DNA of 64,000 bases. Origin: Mesodorylaimus sp. YZB2_4 (taxonomy: Eukaryota; Nematoda; Enoplea; Dorylaimida; Dorylaimidae). Positions 24,273 to 36,661 of this stretch are shown in pieces. The first letter of the stretch is position 1. Each line of letters opens with the position of its first letter. The stretch is from contig JASANH010000585.1 of the NCBI GenBank assembly GCA_030248295.1, positions 62,001 to 126,000 of the forward strand, given 5' to 3'. The notes below the pieces were generated by a model. That model had not been told where the DNA came from. It ran no database searches and saw only the letters and a program-made list of their open reading frames with translations. Position numbers and translations under genes: made by a program.

Positions 24273-25758
24273 TCAAACTAACAAATGCTGCCCTGGTTTC
24301 TTCCCTGGCCAGGCTTCCTTCGCGTATTTCTTCTTTTTCGGTTCGTCATCATCCACTGGCACGACGTGTGCTGGAACAGAAGGCGTGCCCGATACACTTG
24401 CTCCCGCAGCCAATCCTTGGAAGTGGCCTGTAGCTGGTACGGACGGCGCCGTGGGGGCGGGTAAGGTTGGCGGATACAGATCCACATCCGGAGCGATATT
24501 TGGTAACGCCATACTCAGCTTAGCGCTAATAGGGCCGAAACCAGGAAGATGAGTGGAGGTCATACTGAGCGGGACGCCAGGCATTTCGTGCGTCTTTTCC
24601 TCCGAATCGCCAACGGGCAAGGGAAAGTCGAAATCAGATCGCGGCCGCTACAAATGACACAGTTCAGTTCCAACACATAAAATACAAGGTTGTAATGTTA
24701 CCTTCGTTGGAATAACCGTAGTTTGAACCATGTTCCGGAATCGTCCAACTGATGGATCCACATCCTCTGTAATCAAGCTCCTGATCTACAATTTGCCCGA
24801 AACTCTTTGAAACCCAGGGCTTACCCGGGTTGATAATGTCCTCTGCGTCTTTGAATTTGACCGAGTTTCTTCTCTTCCGTTTCGCGGCGAATGCTTTGAA
24901 TTCTTCGTCAGGTACTGTCATCGTCGCTATCCGTCGATTCAATGCAGTATTATACTCTGTTAGGTTCTAAAAGGCAAAGATCTTTGGTGCAAATAATAGG
25001 CCCACAATTGGCGGATAGGAAATCATACCACTAGTTCTTCCTCTTTCTCAGGTAGGCCTAGTAAATGAGCAGAACTCGCATCCCCAGACTGCATCGCTTC
25101 ATCGCCCGTAGGCGGCTGGTAAAGTTTTGGTTCAAGCCGTTCTCGCACTGTATAACGACGGCTCGAAGCCCCAAAGTGGAAGGACTGGTTGACGAGCACT
25201 TGTTCTGGTTTTAGCGCTTCCAAACGAGCATTTCCGATAAACGTCCCGTGAGCTAAAACGTAGAAGAATTTGTCTTAATAGTCCCAAATATGTGGATATA
25301 TGGAAATATAATTTGCAAATATGGAGCCATGACCAGCACTCACTCACATTTACACACTGGCAAACAGGTCAAACTAAAGGCATTTTATGTATGTATAACG
25401 TGTCCTAATGTTGGTAAGGGCTAACCCAAGTCTTTGCTTACTGCTTCCCAAATCGATCAGAAAAAGGCGATTCAAATGCTTGTGATAAAGCAAAGCGGCG
25501 TGTACTCGAGAACAGCTGGCGTGATCCACAGCAAAGTCGCAAGTCTGTGGGTTCCGTCCGAAAAAATAGCACCGCTTTTCATCGATCATTAACTTCTAAA
25601 AATACATTTCAAATTTCTTTTTCTTGACACCGTCTGATCCACTCCACCTGGAGCAGTTTATTTTCTTTCGTCACATCCAAATGCAGGCCAGATGCTGGTT
25701 TTCCAGCCCATGACGGGATTGTGAAGTCGACACCAGCCGGAACTTCGTTTTTGCTCAT
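24273..25758 (-). CDS. PPP1R8: NIPP1, nuclear inhibitor of protein phosphatase 1
   Basis: Nuclear FHA-domain regulator and targeting subunit of PP1, linked to spliceosomes. Exons in coding order: 25758-25648, 25595-25442, 25253-25029, 24966-24825, 24766-24702, 24647-24273; phases 0, 1, 0, 1 and 0 all join. The order is N-terminal SWAGKPASGLHLDV, then the FHA domain (YFFGRNPQTCDF, CSRVHAALLYHKHLNR, DLGSTHGTFIGNARLEALKP, FGASSRRYTVRE), then GLPEKEEELVNLTEYNTALN, RFRNMVQTTVIPTK and the conserved C-terminal KKKKYAKEAWPGKKP. The PP1-docking RVxF element at the equivalent place reads RRNSVKF, lacking a basic residue next to V. A splice acceptor (CTGTTTCAG) lies about 40 bases upstream of the ATG. 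Confidence 0.96.
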
Positions 25759-26320
25759 TCTGGCTGATCATAGAATCCAGATGTCCACGAGATTCTCTGA
25801 AACAGATATCGATTTCAGCCTCAGTGACACCGACTTACCTGAGTTTTTGCGGCCATCATAATAGGCCAACAGAATTTTCCTATTTCTGATAAGATACATA
25901 CCGTCATGCGATGCTCTCGGTACGGCGATCTAAATAGAAAATCAATCGATTCTTAGCCCTATAGGCCTACCGAAATTTCACCACAGCGAACCAAATCAAG
26001 TCGAATGCGAAACCTACACAATCTCCAGCTATTTACCACCAATTAAAACTATACTAAACCACTTTTTTAAATTAAGTCTGGAAATAAGTAAATATTCTTT
26101 CGCACAATATTAATTAGGATGGCTTAAAAGCTTTAAATCCGAGAAAAGATGCGAAATATTTTGGATAATTAATATTTCTACAGGTGAGGTTTATTATTAC
26201 AGGCCAGGATTACTGTAATGCAGGCGCTCTCGTGATTCTGCTCTTGAAAAAGTCCGACATTCTTTTCGCCGGCCGGACGTAATCAAACTTTGTTTCCACG
26301 TTTGTCTTTGTTAAAGTAAA
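25759..26320. other. Divergent intergenic region (PPP1R8 / SYF2)
   Basis: Probable promoters of both genes lie here. The sequence is AT-rich in its middle (about 26040-26190). No coding or RNA feature is recognised. Confidence 0.5.
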
Positions 26321-28616
26321 ATGGCGGATTCGGGACAACAGGCGACGGTCGATAAAAATGCCGAACGAATGAAGAAATTGAAGGAATTACACTTGAAGCG
26401 GGTAAGATCGATTGACTAAAAATTTGGAACTTGCAGGTATACATGTCGATATGTACTGCATGCGCTAGGCCCTTTTTACTCTAACCAGTTAGCATTGTTA
26501 TGTGAAGTCTGTTTTAAAGACCTAAGCCTTGAATGTTCGCGAACCACCTGAATTACCTGTGACCCACGGTCAAAATGGGCCCACCTATAAGTACCTGCTT
26601 ACGCCACAACTGAGGGTCAGTCTAAAAGCCGCTCCCGCTCCTACCGCTCCCGCTCCTAAAAACTAAACCCCGCTCCCCGTACTTTCCCGCTCCCCAGCAG
26701 GAGCGGGTTTTAGTGATATAAGTAATTTTAGTAATTTTTTGTTTTAACGTTTATGGATAGAAATTTACGCGTATTGTCGAGCGCATGTTAGGTAAGGTAC
26801 TGTACTAAAACCAAAGAAAACGAATGTCTTCTTCTGGGTCGAAGTGGTCAATACGACAGCGGCAAGTTTCGCCTGATTAATCACATCATTTTGACAGATC
26901 CAGTCATTGCTGCCCAAGTCACTCGACGCGGACCATCGACTTACGACACACATGGCGATCCAATGGACATGATACTCCAGCATTTCTCGCACATTTGGGT
27001 AATCGAATTCAACAATTCGTGTTCGAATCGCATATGCTCGGGTAAAGATCAGATCCATCGGCGCAGTCATTTCGTCTTGTCTCCTGGGGAATCCAGAAGC
27101 GGCGCTTTCGATATTGGCAGCTGCTTATCGCAGCTTGGCTCGCCTTTAGATGGGTCGTCGTTTGAAGAACGCCGAGTGGTTCCACTCAAGCGGATATCCC
27201 GAATCTCGAATGGTTCCGTTCAATAGTTCAACTTTGGCGAACTTACGGCAACGACTTAGTTTTGTCTTGGCGATTTACTTTATTAAACGAAAATGTCCAT
27301 GATCTACGACAATTATCTCCATTTTGCATTTTTGTGATTTTAGAATTTGCTGTTTGCTTTGTCTTTGCTGTTGCCCAGGGTGTTTCCATGTCATGTCTAA
27401 AACTGAGGACTGGCTTTTTTTACTCTAGAACTTTACATAAGGAATGCCTTATTTTACGTTTCCATGTTGTTATTTTAGAAGGAAACAATCTGCTGTTAAT
27501 TAATTGATTATACAAAGGAGCGGGGTGGTGAGTCTAGGAGCGGGCCTGTTTAGCACGTGAGTATAGGGAGCGGTGTTTAGCTCGAGGAGCGGGAGCGGGG
27601 TTTAGTTTTCAGGAGCGGGAGCGGTAGGAGCGGGAGCGGCTTTTAGTCCGACCCCACAACGGAACCCAAGCTGATGTAGATCTCTGACTTTTGGTTTTAG
27701 AATGAGGCAAGGAAACTGAACCATCAAGAAGTCGTGGAGGAGAGTCGCAGGAGCAGTTTGCCAACCAATTGGGAGGCTCGAAAACGGCGTGCCGATTGGG
27801 AGTTGAAAGAAATGGAGGATCGAAAAGTGCGTACATTCTATGTCCTGAATATTTAATTGCGGTTTTAGTTCGCCTTTTTTCTAGGCAGCGGAATCAGAAG
27901 GAAAGGACTACGATCGAGTGAAAATGATGGGAATGCAAGCCGATATTGTGCATAAAATGAACGAAGCGAGACGCCGAAAAAAGAATCCCGATCAAGGCTT
28001 CGCAGGTCTGTCTTTGAGAATTTTTTGTGTCTGTCACCTCAGTATGGTCATTTTAGGTCCCTCTTTATCCGACAGCTTTTTGTGACCTTGTAAAAGAGTG
28101 GCTAGCTTTTTGACTTTCAGATTACGAGGCCATGACGCTGCGCCAGCACGAAAGATTGACCAAGCAGATGAAACCGGATATGAAATCTTACGAAACCCAG
28201 AAGGAGATCATGTAAGTGTCTTATTCATTTCTCGTTCCAATTCCGAGGAAATATTTTTTTTATAAATCACATCAAATTGCTGCCTCGGATTTTTAGGGGC
28301 GAAGATTTCTATCCAACCACGAACACCTTGATCCAAGGCGCGCATTATCCATCGAAGGAAGCCATCGATCGATTAGTGGATGATCAAGAGAAACAGTAAG
28401 TGTCCATCTGTCTTCCACTCAAATACACTTACTCTCCATTTAATTTGTAGGGAAGAAAAGCGTACGAAATACCATCGTCGCCGTTTATACGATCCAGACG
28501 CGCCTATCGATTTTATCAACGAGCGCAATCGGAAATTCAACGCCAAAATCGAACGTTTTTTTGGTCAGTACACAGAAGAAATCAAACAGAATTTGGAACG
28601 CGGCACTGCGGTGTAA
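26321..28616 (+). CDS. SYF2: Pre-mRNA-splicing factor SYF2
   Basis: Small NTC/Prp19-associated component of the catalytic spliceosome. Exons: 26321-26401, 27701-27826, 27885-28005, 28121-28211, 28297-28395, 28451-28616; phases 0, 0, 1, 2 and 2 join. The protein is about 227 residues, the usual size. Diagnostic segments are [86 protein letters not shown] and [19 protein letters not shown]. Intron 1 is long (1.3 kb) because a hAT-like element sits in it; all other introns are short. Confidence 0.97.
26611..27653. mobile_element. Non-autonomous hAT-like DNA transposon in SYF2 intron 1
   Basis: The ends are terminal inverted repeats rich in a GGAGCGG motif: the left end GTCTAAAAGCCGCTCCCGCT recurs inverted at the right end, and similarity extends about 60 bp. 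Flanking CCACAAC (26604-26610 and 27654-27660) is a 7-bp direct repeat, 8 bp with one mismatch, as expected of hAT target duplications. The interior of about 900 bp has two opposed ORFs of about 100 codons with no recognisable transposase motif. It is spliced out with the intron. Confidence 0.72.
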
Positions 28617-28814
28617 TCGAGTCCAACAGATTTGGAATTACGTTCGCTCACCATCGTCGGCACCCAGTATCTTTTTATTCCACCGACCCTTTCTTATATC
28701 ACAACGTACAGTAGTTTGCGTAAGTGACATGCATACATTCTTATGTATTTTGTCAACCTAAGTGCATGTGATAACATGTGAACATGAAACAATACTTTAA
28801 TAAATATCCCCTAT

Positions 28815-31800
28815 TCATAAGCGAGGAGGCGCCAATTTCAGAGGATGAGCGAAGTTTGACGTCGATTCTCGGCCATTCTTCCACGGTGCTCTGTTCCTTG
28901 CATGCTTGTTTTCTATCTCTTCCAACGCCTCGAACTGAAAGTTCAAAATTTACTTAGTTTTGGCCAATTTTTCTGCAAGGTTGTCCACCCTGTGTATTGT
29001 GCGAGGAACATACTTTTGAGGCGAGTGAAATAGCATTTGAAGGCTTGGCATTTTCTTCGTGCTGTAACAGAAACCAAGTCAGAGGAGCCTTTACGATCAA
29101 ACTGATGAATACCCACCTGAGGTTCCCCCCTGATCGCTCGTCCAGTCGATGAAGCAACTGACAATTTTGCAGGAATTTTCAGATTACTCGATGGCTTCTT
29201 GTTGCACACGGTGCAAAGCCATTCTTGGACACTATGGCGATTTATGAAAAACGAACTCTGAGACCGCAGGCATTCGGAATGGTATCCGTGAGAACAGCTA
29301 AAACGGGAGACAGTCAAAAAACTCGACGTGCAATGTTCACACGAAGCAAGGATAGACGACATGCTGACGTTCCGATCACATCACGCGATGCTAAGCGAAG
29401 TGGAAAGCTACTGGCACGCACGAAAATGGTGTGGATTACAGCAGTCGTCCATACAATTACTATCCCAACCCATTGCAACCTATTCCATCCCTTCCTAATT
29501 CAACCTACCCAACCTGTTTTCATTCTCGACCTCAGCAGGCTTGACCTATCAGTCCCGTGACGATTCCCCCACTGCGTCGTTTCCCCCACCGTGTCTGGTG
29601 GGGGAATCGACTCACTGCGACATGTGACGTGTCCCCTATTGTGCCGGTTCCCCCACCATAATTTTTCGCCTGATGTGCTGACCCGACTTGGGTTGCAACA
29701 GGCAGTAAGAGTGTGATAGGCTTGTAGAATGTGGGCAGTGTACTTTAAGATAAAATTTCGGTGCTGCAGCTCATGTGCAAGGTATTCAGGCTACAAACTT
29801 TTTGAGCTCCTTCGAGTATTTCAGGAAGGCTATTTGACACGCTGCCAATACGAGTGAATGTAAGACCAGGCCAGTTTTCTCTGCTTATCAAGGCAGCGGT
29901 TCAAATTCCAAATGTATGTAAAAACACGATCCGAGGGGTGAAGCACTTCCCGATCCGATCCGACTGCTCGATCGGCAGCATTGGCAACTGGAATTTTCGC
30001 TCTGTATATGCTGAAGAATGATAAGGTTTGGCATACTATGAGGAGAAAATCCCGTTTTTTCTCTCAAATCAGCATTCAATCCCACTTTATGCTCTGCTTA
30101 TCTCTCACCTGTGTCCTTTGGAGTAGACTGACATAGAGTAACAGCGATGAAACATAGCAGGTTGGCGAGGACGCAGTGTCAAGTTCGTCATCCCCATCAC
30201 TCTAAAATTTTTTGAAGCGGATCGGTCGATGCTGCCCTTGGATTAGCCGAGCGTGACCCAAGGGGCACACGTTTTACGGCCGCTATTACAACATGGCATT
30301 TGCATGGCAATTGAATAATAAAACAACAAGATCGCGAACTATTTGAGGCAGATTTCATATCTTCCAGGAGTAATGATGACGATTTGCCCATGAATTCTAT
30401 ATTCTTAGACGAAACCTCAAAATTTTGAATAGCCGCAGTTTCTCAAAACTGATGGTGGGGGAAACGACACGGTGGGGAAACCGTCACAGTGGAGGAAACG
30501 ACGCATGTATCAGTGAGTCGATTCCCCCAACAGGCACCGTGGATGAAACGACACAGTGGGGAAATCGTCTCACACTCGACCTACCTGACCTCTCCGCTCG
30601 ACCATAACCCAACCGCATTCAAACTACTTACTCGAAAACTATCGCTGCTCGATCAGCAAAAAGTGATTGTCCGCAAATGGAGCAGGTACTCGCACTCGTG
30701 CAATATCCCGCCGATGCCAGCCTTCGTAGTCGAGCTGACGACTCGTGTATTTCACCGTGCACGCACGAGACCAGTTTCGACAGCAGGACCTAAACATATA
30801 CGGTGATCTCAAGGCATACCATGAAACTATTCGACTTACCTCATCGTACGAGTAACCATTCAGAATGCCATCAATGAGCTCTTGAAATTCGGCGTACGTT
30901 CCCCCATGGAATAACGGATGCTGGAAGAAACAGCGCCAGTCCGCTCACCAGTCAGGTAAGACAGCCAGCTAACACTTACATCCAACAGCTTGGGCAGTAA
31001 CTGAGACGGATTGACAAAATTGATCATGGCATGAACCAATTTGACAATAATCGCTTTGAAATCTGCAATATTCCACTCTGAACAACTATATCAGACATCA
31101 ACAGCCAGAGCACCTACCCGCAGTCTTATCCTTCTCTTCAACCGACAGATTCATCAGCAATACCAAAAGTCTAAACCACAATGCTTCTTTCTGATCTCTC
31201 GACAATCGATTGCACTTGTCCTTTAAGAACTCCAAAGCGAACGAGATCAACGACTCTGTAAACGAGCGCATGAAACCCCAATCTTTTACCACCACAGTGA
31301 ACCATACCTAGTTTCGTCTGATCCGACGCGTTCACTTTCGCTGCTTCAGCAATATCCTGCAAAGCATAGTCCATTAAGCAACACTACCTTCGCAGGAAAT
31401 CCACACTACCTTACTTGATATATTGCAGTAAATGCCTCCTCCAATTTCCCTTTCTGTTCCAGCAAATACACAAGCGGTTTGGTGGCCCGATACTTCCTGC
31501 AGATATTCAAGATTTCGTTCGTACAGAAGTCGGGATTGGTTATAAGAATGTTCAGTAACGTATCCGGGTCCTCGAGTTTGCATAGCTCTAAACACAGCAT
31601 CCGACATAACTTCTGATCAAGCGATCGATCATCAACGAGACCGAATTGACCAGACGAATTCCTGCAAAACAAAAACATTTCACAACCATGCTAGCAAGCC
31701 ACTTCCCAGCCCCCACTAGGACTGTTACCTGATCTCGAGAAACGCTTTCAACAATGATACCAGAAACGGGCATTCAAATTTGTTCAAATTCTCGCAAACG

Positions 31801-34800
31801 GAAAATATCGAATCGTTGAAAAACCGAATTAAAACATCCGCGCATCGTTGAACATTTAGGCCACCGACATCCTGTAAATAGAACAGTCCAGGTACGCTTC
31901 CTCTGTGAATACTCCCAATGGCTCTTACAGGCAAGCAATTCAAGAATGCCTTTCTCACTGCCACCTTCTCGGGTGTCGTAATATCGCAATTCACCAACAC
32001 TTCCGCCACGTAATCGAAAATTTGTTCCTACAAATGCATAGATCCCATAGGAACAATGGTATTAGACCCTCACAAAATTTGCCTGTCTAAAAGCATCCTT
32101 CGCAAAGCACTCGACAATTTTATCAAACTGGCGTCTCCTTTGGTACAGGATCTCGCAAACTTGAAAGCTGCAACAGGAAAGCCCAACATTTCGCAAAACA
32201 TTAGCTCAACAAAACTGAGCTTACTATTGAGCCTTCTCCGCCAAGGACAGCACCTCGCCCTCGTCCATAAGTTCGGCACTGACTGACGAATGCAGAAATT
32301 CAATCAAAGCTTGTTGGCGCTCCTCAAAACTGCATGTGCCAATCGATTCCAGTTTCCCACGAAGAACGACTTTTAACAACTAAAACCACACAGCGTCATT
32401 GTTAGTATAGACCAAGCGCAGCATCGCCCGAACTGACCTGTCTGAAGTGATCCCCCGTTACGCCGATATCTCCCGCCCTCATCACCACTTGACGCATGAC
32501 AAATGTGAACAGAGCGCCCGTCTGGAATGGCTGGAACAAACACGTCTTATCATCAGTTCATAATGTGCAGATAAAAGTCAGCTTACCGCCCAGTCAGCCT
32601 CGTCCAACATGACTTGTACCAGAATGTCGATCAGGCGTTGTTGTCTAAAATAGTCATTGGAATAGATATTCTTACACGTGAAGAAGTTCTCACTCACTCG
32701 TCAATATCCAAGTAGTGACCTCCGAAAGCCTTAAACAACCACGTCATAGATCACGAACAGCTTCTACAGTTCAAATCTTACCATGGACAGTACGTTCAGA
32801 AATTCCCTGCAATCAAACTTTAACAAAGCTCGCAGAAAAGGATACGTCAGCTCGGACTCTAAACAAGGATGCAATCCATAACTACAATTCCCTTCTCAAA
32901 AACAATAGCATACCAAGATCCTTCGTCTCGCGCTTGCATATGAAATCGCAGATCTGAAATCAAGAAGCACTATTGTCAAACCCTGAGCCCATACATGATC
33001 TACACACGAAACAGCACATGCATATGTTCTAGACCGGACAAAAGGGCCCAAGATCGTACCATACCTCACTGGCCACATGCTTCGCCTCGACCGATTCCAA
33101 ATTTCCAACAGGATACGTTTGGCCGCACAAGCAACAACTGAAATCAGGAAAGCCATTACACCATGATCCATGCGAGACCTAGTCGACGGGACATACTTAA
33201 TGTATAAAAGCACTTTATTCCCAAGGCGAATATCCTCATCTGAAAACGGGTGAAACCATATCAAGCCGTACCAAACTTCCCGCAGTCCATACCTGTAAGC
33301 AAGTCTCCATCCGAAATTATGCGCACCAAAGAAAAGATCATTTCCTGAAAGCGAGCACAGCTAGGCAAACGTGCTGTAATAACTAACTAGTGTTGTGAAG
33401 TACGATATATTCTACGCTCACGTGACGGCGGGTTCGGCCTGATGTTACAAGCGAGTAGTCCAAGGCCCAAGCCCAGTGAAAAGGCTGATTCCTGCAGAGT
33501 ATCGATCACTGACGATCAGTCCGCGACTCCTACCAACAACCCCTTATCGTTAGGCGTGTAGGCCGCGCCACCGGGTGCCTGCAACTGCTCTGTTCAATGT
33601 TACACTTCCTGGCCGCGGGTCGAATGCACCTAGTCCTATTGTGAGATACCCACGCTGGCGATGGCGAACCAAAGGGAACGACGACAGCAAATGCCCTATG
33701 AGAGTATACTAATCGAAGTCCCCGGCCAGCACCTGGCTCACACCACAGCTCTGCCAAACGGGGCTCCTCCCCGCCGAGCCAACTGCCCTAGCGACACATC
33801 CAAGAATTCTAGGCGTCCTCAAGCGGCAAAAGTCACAACAATAACCTTCAATGGCGTAACAAAATCTCGAAGCGCTTGATTGAAAACGTATATGATCCCA
33901 TCGTGTAAATTATGCGTCCGACACAAGGTCATGACCTGAAAATCCAAAAGGATAACCAATATTCTGAATAGATCCAAGTTAAAATAAAATAGGCTCAGAA
34001 TTAACAATCAACACACAACAAAAACTTCAGCACTCAGAGGGATTTGAACCCGCCCTGAGATAACTAGTCACACAGTGGAACCAGAAATCGTAGGGGCGCA
34101 GGTTCAACTCCCGCTCAGGGACTTAAGTCTTTAATTCTGTATTGAGGCACGCACCTGATGCAAATCAAGGCAAGTAACAGGCAAGCGAACAACGGACGCT
34201 TCAATCGCACCGTACAAGCCTTCGCGTTCCAAATGGCTGAAATAATCCTGGACGATGGCCGGTGGCAGATTAGTCAAGACACTGTTCCCAATGTAGTCGT
34301 CCAAACACTCCAAGAACACTGCTTTGGCCACTTGATCGTCCTCGAAGCGGGGATAGATATGGTCGTAGAGAATGTCCTCTCGTTCCAAGGTCACGCAAGA
34401 CTCGATACACAACGGAATTACAGCCTGTCAAATACAAAACTGCCTCTGACCCCAGCTCATTTCTCCCCGCTCACAGTTTACCTTGAAATGGTCCTGCACC
34501 ACTTCGAGTTTTCCAGACGACGGCTTGTTTCTGGTCATGGCCGCCTCGACGTAGTCCAATAACAAATGCACTCCTTTGTCGGCCACGATCGGTCGCCACT
34601 TCTCAACACCGCCTCCTTTACCGTTGTTCGTGGCCGCCGTCCCCAATTTTCGTTTACCCGCATAGAAGTCCAGAACCAATCGGACGGCGCCTGGATAGTC
34701 GTTGCACTGTACTAAGCCATCCACTCGCTCCAACCACGTGCGCATAGAAATCGAATAAACTGCATCGACGCCCAGGACGAAGGCTTGATTGTTGAGTACG

Positions 34801-36661
34801 GCCAACGAGTGATAGCACACCTTGGAGGCCATGCATGCCAGGGCCTTGCTCACGTTGCCACCAGTGGCCAATGCTTTGAAGGCACTCGTACCATAGATCA
34901 GTTTCGTGTGGCGCAGGTCGGCTGTTTCCAAACAATTGTCACCGCCATTCCCGCCACCACCGGTTTCGAATAAGTGCAAATTCTCGCACGAGTCCAGCAC
35001 CAATAAATAACGATAGTTTAGCCATTGAATGTGCAGGATCATCGACAATTGCTTCAAAGGCGATGATGCGGTCAACTCCAGCTTTTGCATGGCAAAAGCT
35101 CGGAATTTTTCTCCGTCCGACGTGTGCAATTGATATAAATAAATAATTCCATCTCGACCAAAAGTCAGCACCGGATCCACGATTCGATTTTTCTCCGTCA
35201 GTTGGATGTGAGTAAATTGCCAACATAGAACAGGCGCAGATTCGGGTCGCCCGAGCAAGGGCGACGCGAAGACGACTCGAGTCGATGGCACCAAACGCAC
35301 GACGATCACCTTTGTCAACGAAGCCATAGCCAAGAGGATGGGATCGGCGTAGTGAGAACACTGTTTCTTGTAGATATCCGGCACGAGCAAGGGAGCGATA
35401 TAACACACTTCGCCTCGGCTTCCCGAAAAGACGCAACGACTAGACGAAGACTTGGTCATTTTGCCAAAGCTCAAATCGAAAACAGAGCCTCCGCTATCGT
35501 TCAATGCTGCTGTATTGCCGTCCGAAGTGCAAAACTTCAAATGCAAAACAGAGTAACCAGGTGGATGGGCGTCCGATAAACGTTGCAGTAGCTTGGCTGT
35601 TTGAACATCGTACAGATGGACCCAACCGTTGGAAAAACCCACCTGAAATACAATAATAACAGTCTGCGTAAAATATAGGTAACGTTTTGGACTCACCAAA
35701 ACTTTTGTTGCAGTGACATTGAAATCCAGGGCGGCAACACCACCTGATTCGAGGACATTTGAAGTTGAGCCGAGGCAGCATTTTAGGACCTGCTGAGCGT
35801 CCGAACATCCTAGAATAACAAATATAATTTCAAGAAATCCTGCGCTCAAACAGAGAGCTCACCAAACACTAGAACCAAACCGTGAGCAGTTCCAATGCCG
35901 ATATACTTTTCACACACAGCCTGTTGGCAGAAAATAATTAGAGATTACCATTCAGAATTATCTTGTCATGACTTACCATGGCAGTTGGCGTCCCAGCATT
36001 GACACGATCCTGAAAACTTTGGTTGCAATATCGTGTAGTCCCAAAATGAAGTGGATATCTTACCTTGGCGGAAACGATCTGATTCGAAACAGCTCGCAGT
36101 TTCGTGCAACGCAGGATATCCGATTTGGATGCCTTCCCGGCATCGTGCTTCACTCTGAAATCACTCTTCTTTGATCGCAATCCTCCTTCGCTACCTCTCC
36201 ATACCTTTCGCCAGCTCGATGCGAAAACTTTCTCGACAATGATCCGCCGGCTGTATGAGATGTCGAGGCTGTGACTGAAGTTGTATCTGATCGATCATCG
36301 AATGCTAGCGCATCTTTTTGACGACCGTTGCCCAATACAACGTCATTGAATTCCAATGACAGGTCGAATCCATTCTCATCCTCGTCCTAAACATCCACGT
36401 ACAAAAAAGGTGCCGACATTAATCCAAGAAAGCCATACTTGATTCAAAATATCATGCAACGACGGCACTTGTTCAATCGGAGGCAGCTCAAAGTCGTCTA
36501 TATCTAAGCCGAATGTCTAAAACACAAGGCGACCTATTAAACTTCTTACGGAAGGCAGGTCTTCCACTGTCCTAACCCCATATTACCTCGTCATTCTTTT
36601 CAGTGGTGTCGCTTATGTCGGCATGACTCGTATTACCATTCTCGGACTTTGAGTCGCTCAT
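28815..36661 (-). CDS. VPS8: VPS8, CORVET tethering-complex subunit
   Basis: Endosomal tether subunit that binds Rab5-type GTPase in the CORVET complex. It is a many-exon gene. The start (36661) opens an acidic N-terminus (first exons 36661-36587, 36516-36439, 36386-36205). The beta-propeller gives VGFSNGWVHLYD, LSDAHPPGYSVLHLKFCTSD, NDSGGSVFDLSFGKM, SGSRGEVCYIAPLL, LLAMASLTKVIVV, FKALATGGNVSKALACMASK and MRTWLERVDGLV, all family-diagnostic. Alpha-solenoid segments follow (VFLECLDDYIG, DGIIYVFNQALRDFVTP, EALWFRLLVLLMNLS). The C-terminal RING finger is split by an intron: TCSICGQSLF before it, CEHC and FSCSHGYHSECL after it. The last exon ends with LKLAPPRL at 28815. A splice acceptor (GTTATTTTAG) lies 22 bases upstream of the start codon. 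Confidence 0.93.
29557..30573. mobile_element. Inverted-repeat DNA element inside the VPS8 RING-splitting intron
   Basis: The left arm (about 29557-29658) and right arm (about 30451-30573) are inverted copies built from GTCGTTTCCCCCACCGTG-type units and a shared GGGGGAATCGACTCACTG core. The element occupies most of the intron (about 29366-30631). The interior has no transposase-like ORF. It shares an internal segment with a sequence in the last URI1 intron. Target duplications are not clear because the flanks are repetitive (GACCTA on both sides). Confidence 0.6.
29925..30236 (+). repeat. Dispersed repeat, copy A (VPS8 intron)
   Basis: Collinear but diverged similarity to 58256-58546. Shared landmarks in order are GAGGGGTGAA, a GATCC/ATCCGACT segment, AAATCnnCATTnAATCCC, a TATCnCTC stretch, GACA...AGCGAnGAA and TCGATGCTG. 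It lies between the arms of the VPS8-intron element. Confidence 0.5.
33400..33830. other. GC-rich intronic insert of unknown origin in VPS8
   Basis: The intron between the exons ending at about 33836 and starting at about 33360 carries roughly 430 bp of GC-rich sequence unlike the AT-rich small introns around it. Short ORFs on both strands lack domains. No inverted termini were found. It may be a decayed retroposed or RNA-derived sequence. Confidence 0.3.
34037..34123. repeat. tRNA-like fragment pair in a VPS8 intron
   Basis: A B-box-like GGTTCAACTCC on the plus strand (about 34101) and a GGGTTCAAATCC on the minus strand (34041-34052) face each other, and CCCTGAG/CTCAGGG can pair around the former. 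Neither arm folds into a full tRNA, so these look like tRNA-derived or SINE remnants. Confidence 0.35.
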
